Assembly: GCF_902833085.1 (NCBI RefSeq)
Contig: NZ_CADFEB010000011.1
Span: 186,001 to 250,000, forward strand
Direction of reading: 5' to 3'
Length of the DNA: 64,000 bases
Source: Burkholderia ubonensis
Lineage (GTDB): Bacteria > Pseudomonadota > Gammaproteobacteria > Burkholderiales > Burkholderiaceae
The position numbers and the translations under genes are program-made. Below are positions 25,660 through 34,274 of the stretch, piece after piece. How positions within the stretch are numbered: the stretch's first letter is position 1; every line of letters starts with the position of its first letter. The notes under the pieces are model-generated. The model was not told where the DNA came from and ran no database searches. It worked only from the letters and a program-made list of their open reading frames with translations.

Positions 25660-25947
25660 TCAGCGCCAGTTCGCCTCGTAGAAGCGCACGTAGCCGCTGC
25701 GCAGCGTCACGCACTGCGCGCGCGTTTCCGACAGCAGGCGCCGGGCCGCAGCCTCGATGCGGTCGCGGTGCATGTCGAACGCGCCGACCATGTCCTCGAA
25801 ACGCGGGGATGCCGCGCCGAAGTGGTCTTCCATCGCCTCTGCGGTGATGTGGCACTGGACGCGCTCGCCATTGACCAACGCCGGAAACGCAAGCATCAGT
25901 TCGCGTCCCGAATATTCGGGCGCCTCGTTCGGGAAATGGATCTGCAT
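25660..25947 (-). CDS. DUF1488-like protein
   Basis: Protein of 95 residues: MQIHFPNEAPEY, then MLAFPALVNGERVQCHITAEAMEDHFG and a helical C-terminus ending FYEANWR. This matches the DUF1488 family, small proteobacterial proteins of unknown function. The ATG at 25945-25947 is chosen as the start of the conserved part; longer in-frame starts upstream have no ribosome site. It is an isolated minus-strand gene convergent with the permease terminator. Confidence 0.72.
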   Translation of the reverse strand: MQIHFPNEAPEYSGRELMLAFPALVNGERVQCHITAEAMEDHFGAASPRFEDMVGAFDMHRDRIEAAARRLLSETRAQCVTLRSGYVRFYEANWR

Positions 25948-26190
25948 GGGAGCCGCCTCGACCGTCCGGTAGAAAGTGAATGACCGCGTACGTCGTCCGC
26001 TACCGGCCGGACGAAATGTTCGCGGGCTGGCCGGCAACCGCACGGCCCGCGGAGTCAGGGGCGGACAATGCATGCCGGTTGCATTCACTTTAGACGGTTT
26101 GGCGCAGGAGGCAAATTTTGCGCGCGCGGCGTTCCGCCGCGGTTTTCGTCTGGCCAATCCCGCGCCGGGCGAGCCGAAACCGGTCGAGCG

Positions 26191-26382
26191 TCAGTGGGGA
26201 TCTTTCGGCCACACGTTGAGCGCGACCGCGGTCGTCGCGACGCCCAGCCCGATCGCCGCCGCGCCGTAGAGCAGCGCGTCCTGGATATCGAAGAGCAGGC
26301 CGTGGATCGCCACGCCGATTCCGCCCAGCATCACGAAGGTGGCGATGGCCGCCAGGATGACCCTCAGTTCCGTCCGAACCAT
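26191..26382 (-). CDS. small two-helix membrane protein
   Basis: Protein of 63 residues with two hydrophobic segments (about residues 7-27 and 35-53) and a short polar tail WPKDPH. GGGAG precedes the ATG at 8 bases. It lies alone, reading away from the sigma-54 activator. No family is recognised; its size and composition resemble small stress-induced inner-membrane proteins, but nothing more can be said. Confidence 0.55.
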   Translation of the reverse strand: MVRTELRVILAAIATFVMLGGIGVAIHGLLFDIQDALLYGAAAIGLGVATTAVALNVWPKDPH

Positions 26383-26631
26383 GATGCTTCTCCCGAACGG
26401 ATGCATGTCGCGACGCATGCATGCTGCAATGCGGAACAAAGCGCGGCGTGATCCAATTTCATCATTGCATGCGCCCGCTTAAAAACAAGCAGAATTTGCC
26501 CGCAGTCGCGCATCTCGCGCGGCGCTTGTATGATGGAGCGTTCCAGCGCGGACGGTCTTGCGCGGGACGTCGCGCGAGCGGGGAACGCACCCCGCCGGCG
26601 GCTGCAGATCAGCGTGAGATCGGAGCAAGTG

Positions 26632-26750
26632 CTGAAGCGCCAATTTGGATCGACCGCGAAGCATGGGACCCGAGCGAGCGCTGAAGCGCTAACTCGGATC
26701 GACCGCGAAGCATGGGACCCGAGTAAGCGCTAAAGCGCTAACTCGGGTCG
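26632..26750. repeat. two and a half copies of a 49-bp repeat forming hairpins
   Basis: A unit running GGATCGACCGCGAAGCATGG, then ACCCGAG, two AGCGCT cores and CTCGG is repeated with a 49-bp period (unit starts near 26647 and 26696, a partial copy before and a final half after). The last copy contains 15-base arms at 26717-26731 and 26734-26748 (ACCCGAGTAAGCGCT and its near-complement) around an AA loop. The block lies 15-130 bp before the start of the sigma-54 activator gene and is part of the 382-bp gap 26383-26764, which holds no other gene. Confidence 0.85.
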
Positions 26751-26764
26751 ACAGGAGACACGTC

Positions 26765-28669
26765 ATGCCTCAATCTTCCGTGCTGCCCGCCACCACGGGC
26801 CGCATCGACCTGCTTTCGCAAGCGCACGTCCGCTCGACCGCGGTCGGCCTGCGCACGAGCGAGCTGCCCGATTTCTCACCGCTGTCGCACGTCGCGCTGC
26901 GCGAACTGATCTCGACCCACCACTCGCTCTACACGCACGCGCGCCCGGTGATGGAAAACCTGCACGCGCAGATCGCCGACACGCAAAGCCTCGTGCTGCT
27001 GACCGACCCGGACGGCGTGATCCTGCACAGCATCGGCGACGCGGACTTCATCGAGAAAGCCAACCGCGTCGCACTGTGCCCGGGCGTTTCGTGGGCCGAA
27101 GGAGCGCGCGGCACCAATGCGATCGGCACCGCGCTTGCGTCGGGCCAGGCGCTCGCGGTGCACGGCGCCGAGCATTTCCTGCATGCGAACCGCATCCTCA
27201 CCTGCTCGTGCGCGCCGATCGTCGATCCGTTCGGGCGCACGCTCGGCGCGCTCGACGTGAGCGGCGACCCGCGCGGCTTCAGCTCGCACACGCTGGCGCT
27301 CGTGCGGATGTCCGCGCAACTGATCGAGAACCAGCTGTTCGCGAACCAGTGCGCGGAAGCGCTGCGCGTGCGCTTTCACGCGCACGAGGAATGCGTCGAC
27401 TCGCTGTTCGCCGGGCTGGTCGCGCTCGGCCCCGACGGCGGGCTGATCGCCGCGAACCGCAGCGCGCAATTCCAGCTCGGCGCACCGCTCGACGCACTGC
27501 AGCATCAGGGTTGCGATGCGCTGTTCGGCATGTCGTTCGGCATGCTCGCGCAGCAGGCCGCCCGCGCGCCGGGCGCGACGTTCCGGCTGACGCTGGCGAG
27601 CGGCGTGCGCGTGCTCGCGCGCTGCGAATTCGCCGACGCGCAGAAAACCACCATCGCCGTCACGCCAGTCGCGCCGGCCGTCGCACGCGCTGCCGCGGCC
27701 GATCCCGACGCGATCACGTTCGCGACGCTCGACACCGGCGACGCGCGCATGGCCGCGGTGCTCGAACGGGTCGCGAAGATCCGCGGGCGCGACCTGCCGC
27801 TCCTGATCCTCGGCCAGACGGGCACCGGCAAGGAATGGCTCGCCCGCGCGCTGCACCATGCGTCGCCGCGCGCGGACGGCCCGTTCGTCGCGGTGAACTG
27901 CGCGGCGCTGCCCGATTCGCTGATCGAGGCCGAGCTGTTCGGCTACGAGGACGGCGCGTTCACCGGCGCGCGCAAGCGCGGCAGCCCCGGCAAGATCGCC
28001 CAGGCCGACGGCGGCACGCTGTTCCTCGACGAAATCGGCGACATGCCGCTCGCGCAGCAGGTGCGGCTGATGCGCGTGCTGCAGGAACGCGCGGTCATGC
28101 CGCTCGGCAGCGTGCGCGCGGTGCCGGTCGACGTGCGCGTGGTGTGCGCGACGCACCGCGACCTGCGCGCGATGATCGCGGACGGCACGTTCCGCGAGGA
28201 CCTGTTCTACCGGATCAACGGGCTCGCGGTGACGCTGCCGCCGCTCGCGACGCGCACCGACCTGCCTGCGCTCGTCGAGCGGATTCTCGCGCGGCTCGCG
28301 CGCAGCGAGCCGATGCCGCGCCGGATCGCGCCCGACGTGCTCGACGCGTTCTCACGCCACCGCTGGCCCGGCAACCTGCGGCAGATGACCAACGTGCTGC
28401 GCACCGCGGGCATGCTCGCCGACGACGAAGCGGAAATCGCGCTCGCGCATTTGCCGGACGACTTCTGGCTCGATTGCGACGCGGCCCGGGAAGCACCCGA
28501 AGCACCGGAAACGCCGGCGAAACCGCAGCGTCACGCGGCGACGCTGCAGGACCACCAGACAGCCGTGATCGACGCGGCGCTCGCGCGCCACCGCGGCAAC
28601 GTGTCGGCGGCCGCGCGCGAGCTCGGACTCGCGCGCAATACCGTATACCGGCATCTGCGCCGGCACTGA
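26765..28669 (+). CDS. sigma-54-dependent activator, AcoR-like (GAF, AAA+, Fis-type helix-turn-helix)
   Basis: Enhancer-binding protein of 634 residues. An N-terminal GAF-like sensor domain spans about 60-210 (GVSWAEGARGTNAIGTALASG and CSCAPIVDPFG are AcoR-like). The AAA+ domain (about 315-545) has Walker A GQTGTGKE near 349 and the sigma-54 contact loop GAFTGA near 397. A Fis-type helix-turn-helix occupies the last ~45 residues (NVSAAARELGLARNTVYRHL). CAGGAGACAC precedes the ATG. AcoR-type proteins sense small metabolites, such as acetoin, and drive dehydrogenase operons. No such operon is adjacent here, so its target is unknown. Confidence 0.9.
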   Translation: MPQSSVLPATTGRIDLLSQAHVRSTAVGLRTSELPDFSPLSHVALRELISTHHSLYTHARPVMENLHAQIADTQSLVLLTDPDGVILHSIGDADFIEKANRVALCPGVSWAEGARGTNAIGTALASGQALAVHGAEHFLHANRILTCSCAPIVDPFGRTLGALDVSGDPRGFSSHTLALVRMSAQLIENQLFANQCAEALRVRFHAHEECVDSLFAGLVALGPDGGLIAANRSAQFQLGAPLDALQHQGCDALFGMSFGMLAQQAARAPGATFRLTLASGVRVLARCEFADAQKTTIAVTPVAPAVARAAAADPDAITFATLDTGDARMAAVLERVAKIRGRDLPLLILGQTGTGKEWLARALHHASPRADGPFVAVNCAALPDSLIEAELFGYEDGAFTGARKRGSPGKIAQADGGTLFLDEIGDMPLAQQVRLMRVLQERAVMPLGSVRAVPVDVRVVCATHRDLRAMIADGTFREDLFYRINGLAVTLPPLATRTDLPALVERILARLARSEPMPRRIAPDVLDAFSRHRWPGNLRQMTNVLRTAGMLADDEAEIALAHLPDDFWLDCDAAREAPEAPETPAKPQRHAATLQDHQTAVIDAALARHRGNVSAAARELGLARNTVYRHLRRH

Positions 28670-28747
28670 CGGCGAACGCGGCGGACGCGCGGACGGCATC
28701 GGGTATGCTTGACGGCTTGCCGTTGCGATCCGCCGTTTTCTTCCGAC

Positions 28748-29047
28748 ATGACCGATTCCGAACGTCCTCCCCTCGTCCGCGTCGAACCGCTTGGCGTGAG
28801 CTTCGACGCGCCAGACTCGCTGACGCTGCTCGAAGCGGCCGCGTTCGCCAACGTGTCGCTGCCCCGCTCGTGCCGCAACGGGACATGCCGGACGTGTCTG
28901 TGCAGGATCGTCAGCGGCAGCGTGCGCTATACGATCGAGTGGCCCGGGCTGAGCCGCGAGGAGAAGGCCGACGGCTACACGCTGCCGTGCGTCGCGGTCG
29001 CGACGTCGGACATCGTGATCGACGTGCCGGACGCGGTCATGGTCTGA
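28748..29047 (+). CDS. plant-type 2Fe-2S ferredoxin
   Basis: Electron-transfer protein of 99 residues. Cysteines at positions 42, 47, 50 and 81 follow the C-x4-C-x2-C-xn-C pattern of plant-type 2Fe-2S ferredoxins, within SCRNGTCRTCLCRIVSG and TLPC. An additional Cys at 52 is not a usual ligand. It lies 78 bp after the sigma-54 activator and 58 bp before the SRPBCC gene, on the same strand. Its reductase and oxygenase partners are not in the immediate neighbourhood. Confidence 0.9.
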   Translation: MTDSERPPLVRVEPLGVSFDAPDSLTLLEAAAFANVSLPRSCRNGTCRTCLCRIVSGSVRYTIEWPGLSREEKADGYTLPCVAVATSDIVIDVPDAVMV

Positions 29048-29105
29048 CGCGCGCGGCGCGCGGTCCGTGAGCAACGGCAACGCTTCACACACCCTGGAGA
29101 GCGTC

Positions 29106-29600
29106 ATGACCCAGCAAACCGATCGCATCGAAAAGCAGACCGTGTTGTCCGCGCCGCTGGAACGCGTATGGGAAGCCGTCAGCAACGCCGGCGAGTTCGG
29201 CAGCTGGTTCGGCGTGAGCTTCGACGGGCCGTTCGTCGCCGGCCAGCGGCTGTTTGGACGAATCACGCCGACGACCGCCGACGCGGACGTCGCGAAGGCG
29301 CAGGAGCCGTATGCCGGCACGGTATTCGAGATCGTCGTCGACCGCGTCGAGCCCCAGCGCCTGTTCTCGTTCCGCTGGCATCCGTTCGCGATCAATCCGG
29401 GCATCGATTACTCGAGCGAGCCGATGACGCTGATCACGTTCACGCTCGACGCCAGGCCGGACGGCACGCTGCTGACGATTACGGAAGCCGGGTTCGATCA
29501 GTTGTTCGCCGAGCGACGCGCGAAGGCGTACGAGATGAACGACCAGGGGTGGACTGCGCAGATGATGCTGATCGGGAAGTATCTGGCGAAGCACGCGTGA
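29106..29600 (+). CDS. SRPBCC / AHSA1-like protein
   Basis: Protein of 164 residues with the START/Bet v1-like fold of the AHSA1 family: KQTVLSAPLERVWEAVSNAGEFGSWFG at the N-terminus, FSFRWHPFA in the middle and a long C-terminal helix ending MLIGKYLAKHA. Members bind hydrophobic ligands or act with ArsR-type repressors; none is adjacent here. CTGGAGAGCGTC precedes the ATG. It follows the ferredoxin gene and may be cotranscribed. Function beyond the fold is unknown. Confidence 0.82.
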   Translation: MTQQTDRIEKQTVLSAPLERVWEAVSNAGEFGSWFGVSFDGPFVAGQRLFGRITPTTADADVAKAQEPYAGTVFEIVVDRVEPQRLFSFRWHPFAINPGIDYSSEPMTLITFTLDARPDGTLLTITEAGFDQLFAERRAKAYEMNDQGWTAQMMLIGKYLAKHA

Positions 29601-30229
29601 GCTTCAGCCGACATTCCTCCATTCCACATATGAAAATTTCGCGACGTGCATTGTTGCGTGCGACCCCTTCAGCATTTTCCGTGGAAATGTAAAAGGAGCG
29701 ATCCGTCGATCGGCGCCCCGATCGAAATGGCGACACTACGCCGCACTCCTGATCGTGGGAACCGCGCCCGGGTCGGTCCCTTCGCCACCCCGATTTCTCG
29801 CGCGTACCCGTTATTGCATTTCGTAACAACTCGGGTTGCTTCGTCGAAGCCGCCTGCCGTAAATTTTGCGGGTCGTCCGGCGGCATCCGGCAGTTGGGCG
29901 ATGTTTCATTCTGCATATCACGCATGCCGGATACCTGGATGGCCAGCCATCCGACACTGCAAGCCTGCACGTCGTGCGGACTTGATCAAGCGGTCGAGCT
30001 CGTACTGAGTATCGATTCGACTACATGCAGCCCAACAGGATTCGACGCGCCGTAGCGAGCTCGCCGAGTGCTCCTGTCATGCCGGACCGAAGCCGGCGTG
30101 ACGGGGCGGGACATGGTCGAATCACGATATTTGCATCGCACTCCTACTAATATATTGAGGAGCCTCAACCCGACTTCAGATCGGTATAAATCAACTTTGC
30201 GCAACGCGCGAAAGGAAAGAGGACAGAAA
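29601..30229. other. 629-bp gap without a gene
   Basis: No coding region with a good start and codon pattern is seen, and the base composition is lower in GC than the flanks. A ten-pair hairpin with one wobble, GTCATGCCGG/CCGGCGTGAC, lies at 30076-30102. CTCCT and AGGAG arms flank an AT-rich centre near 30140-30165, and GTATAAAT (about 30183) may be a -10 for the membrane protein gene at 30230. Confidence 0.5.
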
Positions 30230-30832
30230 ATGGAATTCGTACGGATGGGAATCGTCTTTGTTCATCTCATCGCCTGCTGTGTCTCGATTGGTCTCGTGCT
30301 GACCAGTGACATTGCGATGGTCAGACGGCTTTTGGATTCTGACGCGCCTGCCGATCTTGCCCAGGTCCACCTGCCCAGTCTGCAGCGCACCATCACGTTG
30401 GCGCTGATGGTGCTTTGGGTCACCGGCATTGCGATCATCGCGTTCGATATGCGGACCCAGGGGCTCACGTATCTCCACAATCCCAAACTGCAGGCCAAGA
30501 TCGGCATCGTCGCGTTGCTGACTTTCAACGGCATCGCTTTGCACTCCACGGTCCTCCCGGCACTGGAGAAAGCGGGCTCCCTGCTGAAGCTTTCCTTTGA
30601 ACGACGCATGGTTGCCATTTTCCTGGGCGTGGTTTCCGCAGTCTCGTGGTTCTACGCGGCCATGCTGGGCGTCGGGCGCCCGTTGAGCTGGAAGTATTCG
30701 TTGTTCCAGATCCTCGCGGCCTACCCGGCACTGATTGCCGGCGGAATCGCCGCCATGTTGTTCATCACGGCGCTGGCGAAATCCAGGAAGGCCGTTGAAC
30801 AGCCGAATACCGAAAAAGTTGCGGCCTATTGA
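30230..30832 (+). CDS. integral membrane protein of unknown function
   Basis: Protein of 200 residues with about five membrane segments (residues ~5-27, 48-70, 84-104, 124-146, 160-182). It begins MEFVRMGIVFVHLIACCVSIG, with AAAGGAAAGAGG upstream of the ATG. Loops contain DIAMVRRLL and LQAKIGIV. A His in the first helix and another after the third helix could suggest haem binding, but no motif is complete. It is a single gene after a long gap. No named family is recognised with confidence. Confidence 0.68.
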   Translation: MEFVRMGIVFVHLIACCVSIGLVLTSDIAMVRRLLDSDAPADLAQVHLPSLQRTITLALMVLWVTGIAIIAFDMRTQGLTYLHNPKLQAKIGIVALLTFNGIALHSTVLPALEKAGSLLKLSFERRMVAIFLGVVSAVSWFYAAMLGVGRPLSWKYSLFQILAAYPALIAGGIAAMLFITALAKSRKAVEQPNTEKVAAY

Positions 30833-31014
30833 TCGCCGACACCGGCGGGATGCGTACTGCCCGCAGCAGTATGCATCCCGTGTTCGCACAAGCCGCGCTT
30901 CGCACTTGTTCGATTGTTTCCCCGCCGTCAACGCAGCGATGAATATTCACCCAAGATAAGAATCGAGACAGTGAATACGCTGTGAGGCCCTCCCGCCTCA
31001 CGAGCCCGTATCCC

Positions 31015-32220
31015 ATGTCCGACCTCGATGCCGCACCCCGCACCCTGTCCATCGCGCTGCTTGCGATTTCCGCATTCGTCATCGTCACCACCGAATTCCT
31101 GATCGTCGGCTTGCTTCCCGCGCTCGCGCGCGACCTCCGCATTTCGATCTCCACCGCCGGGCAACTCGTCACGCTGTTCGCGTTCACGGTGATGCTGTTC
31201 GGCCCGTTCCTGACCGCAGCCTTGTCGCACGTCGAGCGCAAGCGCCTGTTCATCGCGATCATGTTCGTCTTCGCTGCCGCCAACACGCTCGCGGCGCTGG
31301 CGCCGAATCCGTGGGTGCTCGCGATCGCCCGCTTCATCCCGGCGTTGCTGCTGCCCGTGTTCTGGGGCACCGCGAGCGAAACGGCGAGCCGGCTGGCCGC
31401 CCCCGGGCAGGCCGGCCGCGCGGTCTCGCAGGTCTATCTCGGGATCGCCGCGGCCACGCTGTTCGGCATCCCGCTCGGCACCGTCGCGGCCAATGCGATC
31501 GGCTGGCGCGGCGCGTTCGCCGGACTCGCGATGCTGTCGCTCCTGATGACCGCGCTCCTCGCCGCCTTCATGCCCGCCCGCCCGCGCCCGGAAAGCCTGC
31601 GCATCGCGGCGCAGCTGAGCATCCTCGGCGACCGGCATGTGATCGCGAACGTCGCGTTGTCGGTCGTCGTGTTCACCGCGATGTTCACGGCCTACACCTA
31701 TCTCGCCGATCTGCTGGAACGCGTCGCGCACGTGCCGCCCGCGCAGGTCGGCTGGTGGCTGATGGGCTTCGGCGCGGTCGGACTCGCGGGCAACTGGCTC
31801 GGCGGACGCTACGTCGATCGCCATCCGGCCGGCGCAACCGCCGCGTTCGTGCTGCTGCTCGGCATCGGCATGGCGGCAAGCGTGCCGCTCGCGTCTTCGA
31901 CGCGCGGGCTGGTCGCGGCGCTGGCCGTCTGGGGCATCGCCTATACGGCGCTCTACCCGGTGTGCCAGGTGCGCGTGATGAAAGCCGCGTCGCATGCGCA
32001 GGCGCTGGCCGGCACGCTGAACGTGTCCGCGGCCAATGCGGGCATCGGCCTCGGCGCGATCGTCGGCGGCTACACGATCGAGCGCAGCGCGCTCGCCAAC
32101 ATCGGCTACGTCGCCGCGGCGGTCGCGCTGCTCGCCGCGTTGATCGCGCTCGCGATCGGCCGCCGCCGGCCGGCACGCTTCGACGCCGGCCTCGGCGCGC
32201 CGGGCGCCGCCGGGCATTAG
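31015..32220 (+). CDS. MFS transporter, AraJ/YdhP-like drug efflux type
   Basis: Major-facilitator protein of 401 residues with 12 membrane segments. It begins with a segment reading LLAISAFVIVTTEFLIVGLLPALARDL, a conserved start of the DHA1 AraJ/YdhP group, followed by SISTAGQLVTLFAFTVMLFGP and a motif-A-like loop ALSHVERKRLF. Members export sugars, purine nucleosides or drugs. The ATG at 31015 precedes MSDLDAAP; a start at 30982 is also in frame. The LysR gene follows on the same strand after 109 bp and is a plausible regulator. Confidence 0.87.
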   Translation: MSDLDAAPRTLSIALLAISAFVIVTTEFLIVGLLPALARDLRISISTAGQLVTLFAFTVMLFGPFLTAALSHVERKRLFIAIMFVFAAANTLAALAPNPWVLAIARFIPALLLPVFWGTASETASRLAAPGQAGRAVSQVYLGIAAATLFGIPLGTVAANAIGWRGAFAGLAMLSLLMTALLAAFMPARPRPESLRIAAQLSILGDRHVIANVALSVVVFTAMFTAYTYLADLLERVAHVPPAQVGWWLMGFGAVGLAGNWLGGRYVDRHPAGATAAFVLLLGIGMAASVPLASSTRGLVAALAVWGIAYTALYPVCQVRVMKAASHAQALAGTLNVSAANAGIGLGAIVGGYTIERSALANIGYVAAAVALLAALIALAIGRRRPARFDAGLGAPGAAGH

Positions 32221-32329
32221 CGAGAACGCCGCGCCCCACCCGGCCGTGACCACGGACAAACGGCATGCTCGCCAGGCGACGGGATTTGCATGGAGAATTG
32301 AGCCCTCGCCCACCCTATCGCCCGTGCTG

Positions 32330-33247
32330 ATGTCGACAGAACGTCTCAAAGGTATCGAAGTCTTCGTCGCCCTTGCCGAAGCCGGCAGCTTCACGGCCGC
32401 GGCGGAACGGCTCCATCTCACGACCTCGGCCGTCAGCAAGACCATCGCACGGCTGGAAGCGCGGCTCGGCGCCCGGCTCTTCGAGCGCACGACGCGCCGC
32501 CTTGCGCTCACCAGCGCGGGCGAGGCGTTCCATCGCACCTGCACCCGCGTCCTGACGGACCTCGAAGCGGCCGAAATCGACCTCGCCGCCGAGCATGTCG
32601 AACCGGCCGGCCGCCTGCGTGTCGACGTGCCGGTGACGTTCGGCCACCTGCACGTGCTGCCGCTGCTGCTCGATTTCGCCGAGCGTCATCCGCGCCTGAA
32701 GCTGCACGCGTCGTTCACCGACCGCTTCGTCGATCCGGTCGAGGAAGGCATCGACGTCGCGGTGCGGATCGGCAGCGTCGAGTTCCTTTCCGGCCTGCTC
32801 GCGCATCGGACCATCGGCCGGGAGCACGTGATCTTCTGTGCGGCGCCGCGCTATCTGCAGCAGCGTCCGGCGATTCGCGAGGTGGCGGATCTCGAACGCC
32901 ACGATTGCGTGACCTACGGCCGCGCGGACGGCAGCGTGAGTCCGTGGGTGGTGGCCCGGCCGAACGGGCAGATCGAACGCCGAACGATGAACGGCCGGAT
33001 CGTCGTCGGCAGCGGCGAAGCGCAGGTCCAGGCGGTGAAGGCCGGTTACGGGGTCGCGCAGCTCGCGACCTGGATGATCCGCGACGCGCTGCGCAGCGGC
33101 GAGCTGGTCGACGTGCTGCCTGCATGCGCGACGGCGGGATTGCCCGTCAACCTGATCTGGGCGCGTCACCGCGAACGCTTGCCGAAGGTGGGCGCGACGC
33201 TGGAGTTCCTGGATCACGCGTTGCGCGCCGTCTGCGCGGAAGGCTGA
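32330..33247 (+). CDS. LysR-family transcriptional regulator
   Basis: Regulator of 305 residues. The N-terminal winged helix (about residues 4-62) reads EVFVALAEAGSFTAAAERLHLTTSAVSKTIARLE, followed by GARLFERTTRRLALT. The C-terminal effector domain (about 90-300) has the usual RLRVDVPVTFGHLHVLPLL. It follows the MFS gene on the same strand rather than being divergent from it, so it may be cotranscribed and act elsewhere, or autoregulate with the transporter. Confidence 0.9.
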   Translation: MSTERLKGIEVFVALAEAGSFTAAAERLHLTTSAVSKTIARLEARLGARLFERTTRRLALTSAGEAFHRTCTRVLTDLEAAEIDLAAEHVEPAGRLRVDVPVTFGHLHVLPLLLDFAERHPRLKLHASFTDRFVDPVEEGIDVAVRIGSVEFLSGLLAHRTIGREHVIFCAAPRYLQQRPAIREVADLERHDCVTYGRADGSVSPWVVARPNGQIERRTMNGRIVVGSGEAQVQAVKAGYGVAQLATWMIRDALRSGELVDVLPACATAGLPVNLIWARHRERLPKVGATLEFLDHALRAVCAEG

Positions 33248-33316
33248 AGCGCGCGAACGGCCTGCTGTTCGTCGGGCCGGGAATCCGGCTGCTCGCAGCC
33301 CGGCAGGCCTGAGCAC

Positions 33317-33685
33317 TCACGCGACGCAGATTCCCTCCACCGCCACCTTCCGGAACAGGTGCGGCGACGCGACCGCCGACGCCGGATACGCGGACAGCTT
33401 CGCCCGGAACGCCGGATCCGTGAACGCCGCGCGAAAGTGCGCGGTGGACTCCCACACCGCGTAGTTCAGATACGTCGGACGCTCGCCGACCGCGCGATGC
33501 AGCTGCGTCGAGATGAAACCCGGCTGCCGCTTCATGAACGCGGCATCGTCCTGCCAGACCCGCAGGAACGCCTGTTCATCCTCCGGTTCCAGCGTGAAGA
33601 CGTTCACGAGGACGACCGGCGCGACCTCCTCGGCGAGCTGGCGGTCGATCGGAAACGCGGGATCGAGCGGGCGAAACTGTGGCAT
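33317..33685 (-). CDS. antibiotic-biosynthesis-monooxygenase (ABM) domain protein
   Basis: Protein of 122 residues with the dimeric alpha-beta barrel of the ABM family: VVLVNVFTLEPEDEQAFLRVWQDDAAFMKRQPGFIS and ERPTYLNYAVWESTAHFRAAF. Members act on quinones, haem or other aromatics without cofactors. The start MPQF is chosen because GGAG lies correctly upstream; an earlier in-frame ATG at 33700 lacks a site. It is divergent from the MarR gene across a 96-bp gap with two operators, so it is probably the MarR target. Confidence 0.83.
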   Translation of the reverse strand: MPQFRPLDPAFPIDRQLAEEVAPVVLVNVFTLEPEDEQAFLRVWQDDAAFMKRQPGFISTQLHRAVGERPTYLNYAVWESTAHFRAAFTDPAFRAKLSAYPASAVASPHLFRKVAVEGICVA

Positions 33686-33700
33686 GATCGGCTCCATCAA

Positions 33701-33763
33701 TTTGGTTGCATGATGTCAATTCGATATGGCACAGGTATAGATTATTGACACCATGATGTCAAT
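33701..33763. promoter_or_regulatory. two MarR-type operators in the divergent promoter region
   Basis: ATTGACACCATGATGTCAAT at 33744-33763 is a 20-bp inverted repeat with only its centre asymmetric. A second site at 33701-33720 keeps the right half exactly (CATGATGTCAAT) and part of the left. The two centres are 43 bp apart, about four helical turns. They lie between the ABM gene and the MarR gene, and the first repeat includes TTGACA. Joint repression of both genes and autoregulation are expected. Confidence 0.78.
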
Positions 33764-33781
33764 TTGGATTGATGGTGACAG

Positions 33782-34255
33782 ATGAAGAAGACGAAACGAA
33801 CGCCGGCGGGCGAGATCCTGACCGGTTTCATTCTCGATTTCTTCCGGCTCAACAGCCGGATGCTGGCTTCCGGCGACCGGCTGGTCGCCGGGCTCGGGCT
33901 GACGAGCGCGCGCTGGCAGATTCTCGGCGCGATCGCCGGCGCCGGGCAGCCGCAGCCGGTTGCGTGGATCGCGCGCGATCTCGGCGCGAACCGTCAGAAC
34001 GTGCAGCGCATCGTCAACGATCTCGAAGCGGAAGGACTGGTGCGCTTCGAAGTGAACCCGTATCATCGGCGTGCGCAACTCGTCGTGCTGACCGACAGCG
34101 GCAAGCAGGCGTTCGACGCGGCGATGGGCCTGCAGGCCGCGTGGGTGAACCGCCTGTCGGACGGGTTGTCGACGGACGATCTCGAGGCAACGCGGCGCGT
34201 CATCGCCGGACTGCGCAGGAATCTTGACGAGGCCGACGGCGGCGAATCCGCCTAG
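33782..34255 (+). CDS. MarR-family transcriptional regulator
   Basis: Winged-helix repressor of 157 residues. The DNA-binding core spans about residues 45-110: SARWQILGAIAGAGQPQPVAWIARDLGANRQNVQRIVNDLEAEGLVRF, with the wing NPYHRRAQLVVLTDSGK. Flanking helices form the dimer interface. It is divergent from the ABM-domain gene, and the shared gap holds two matching palindromes. No Cys residue stands out as a redox sensor, so a small aromatic ligand is more likely. This is inference. Confidence 0.92.
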   Translation: MKKTKRTPAGEILTGFILDFFRLNSRMLASGDRLVAGLGLTSARWQILGAIAGAGQPQPVAWIARDLGANRQNVQRIVNDLEAEGLVRFEVNPYHRRAQLVVLTDSGKQAFDAAMGLQAAWVNRLSDGLSTDDLEATRRVIAGLRRNLDEADGGESA

Positions 34256-34274
34256 CACCCTGGCGACGCAACGC

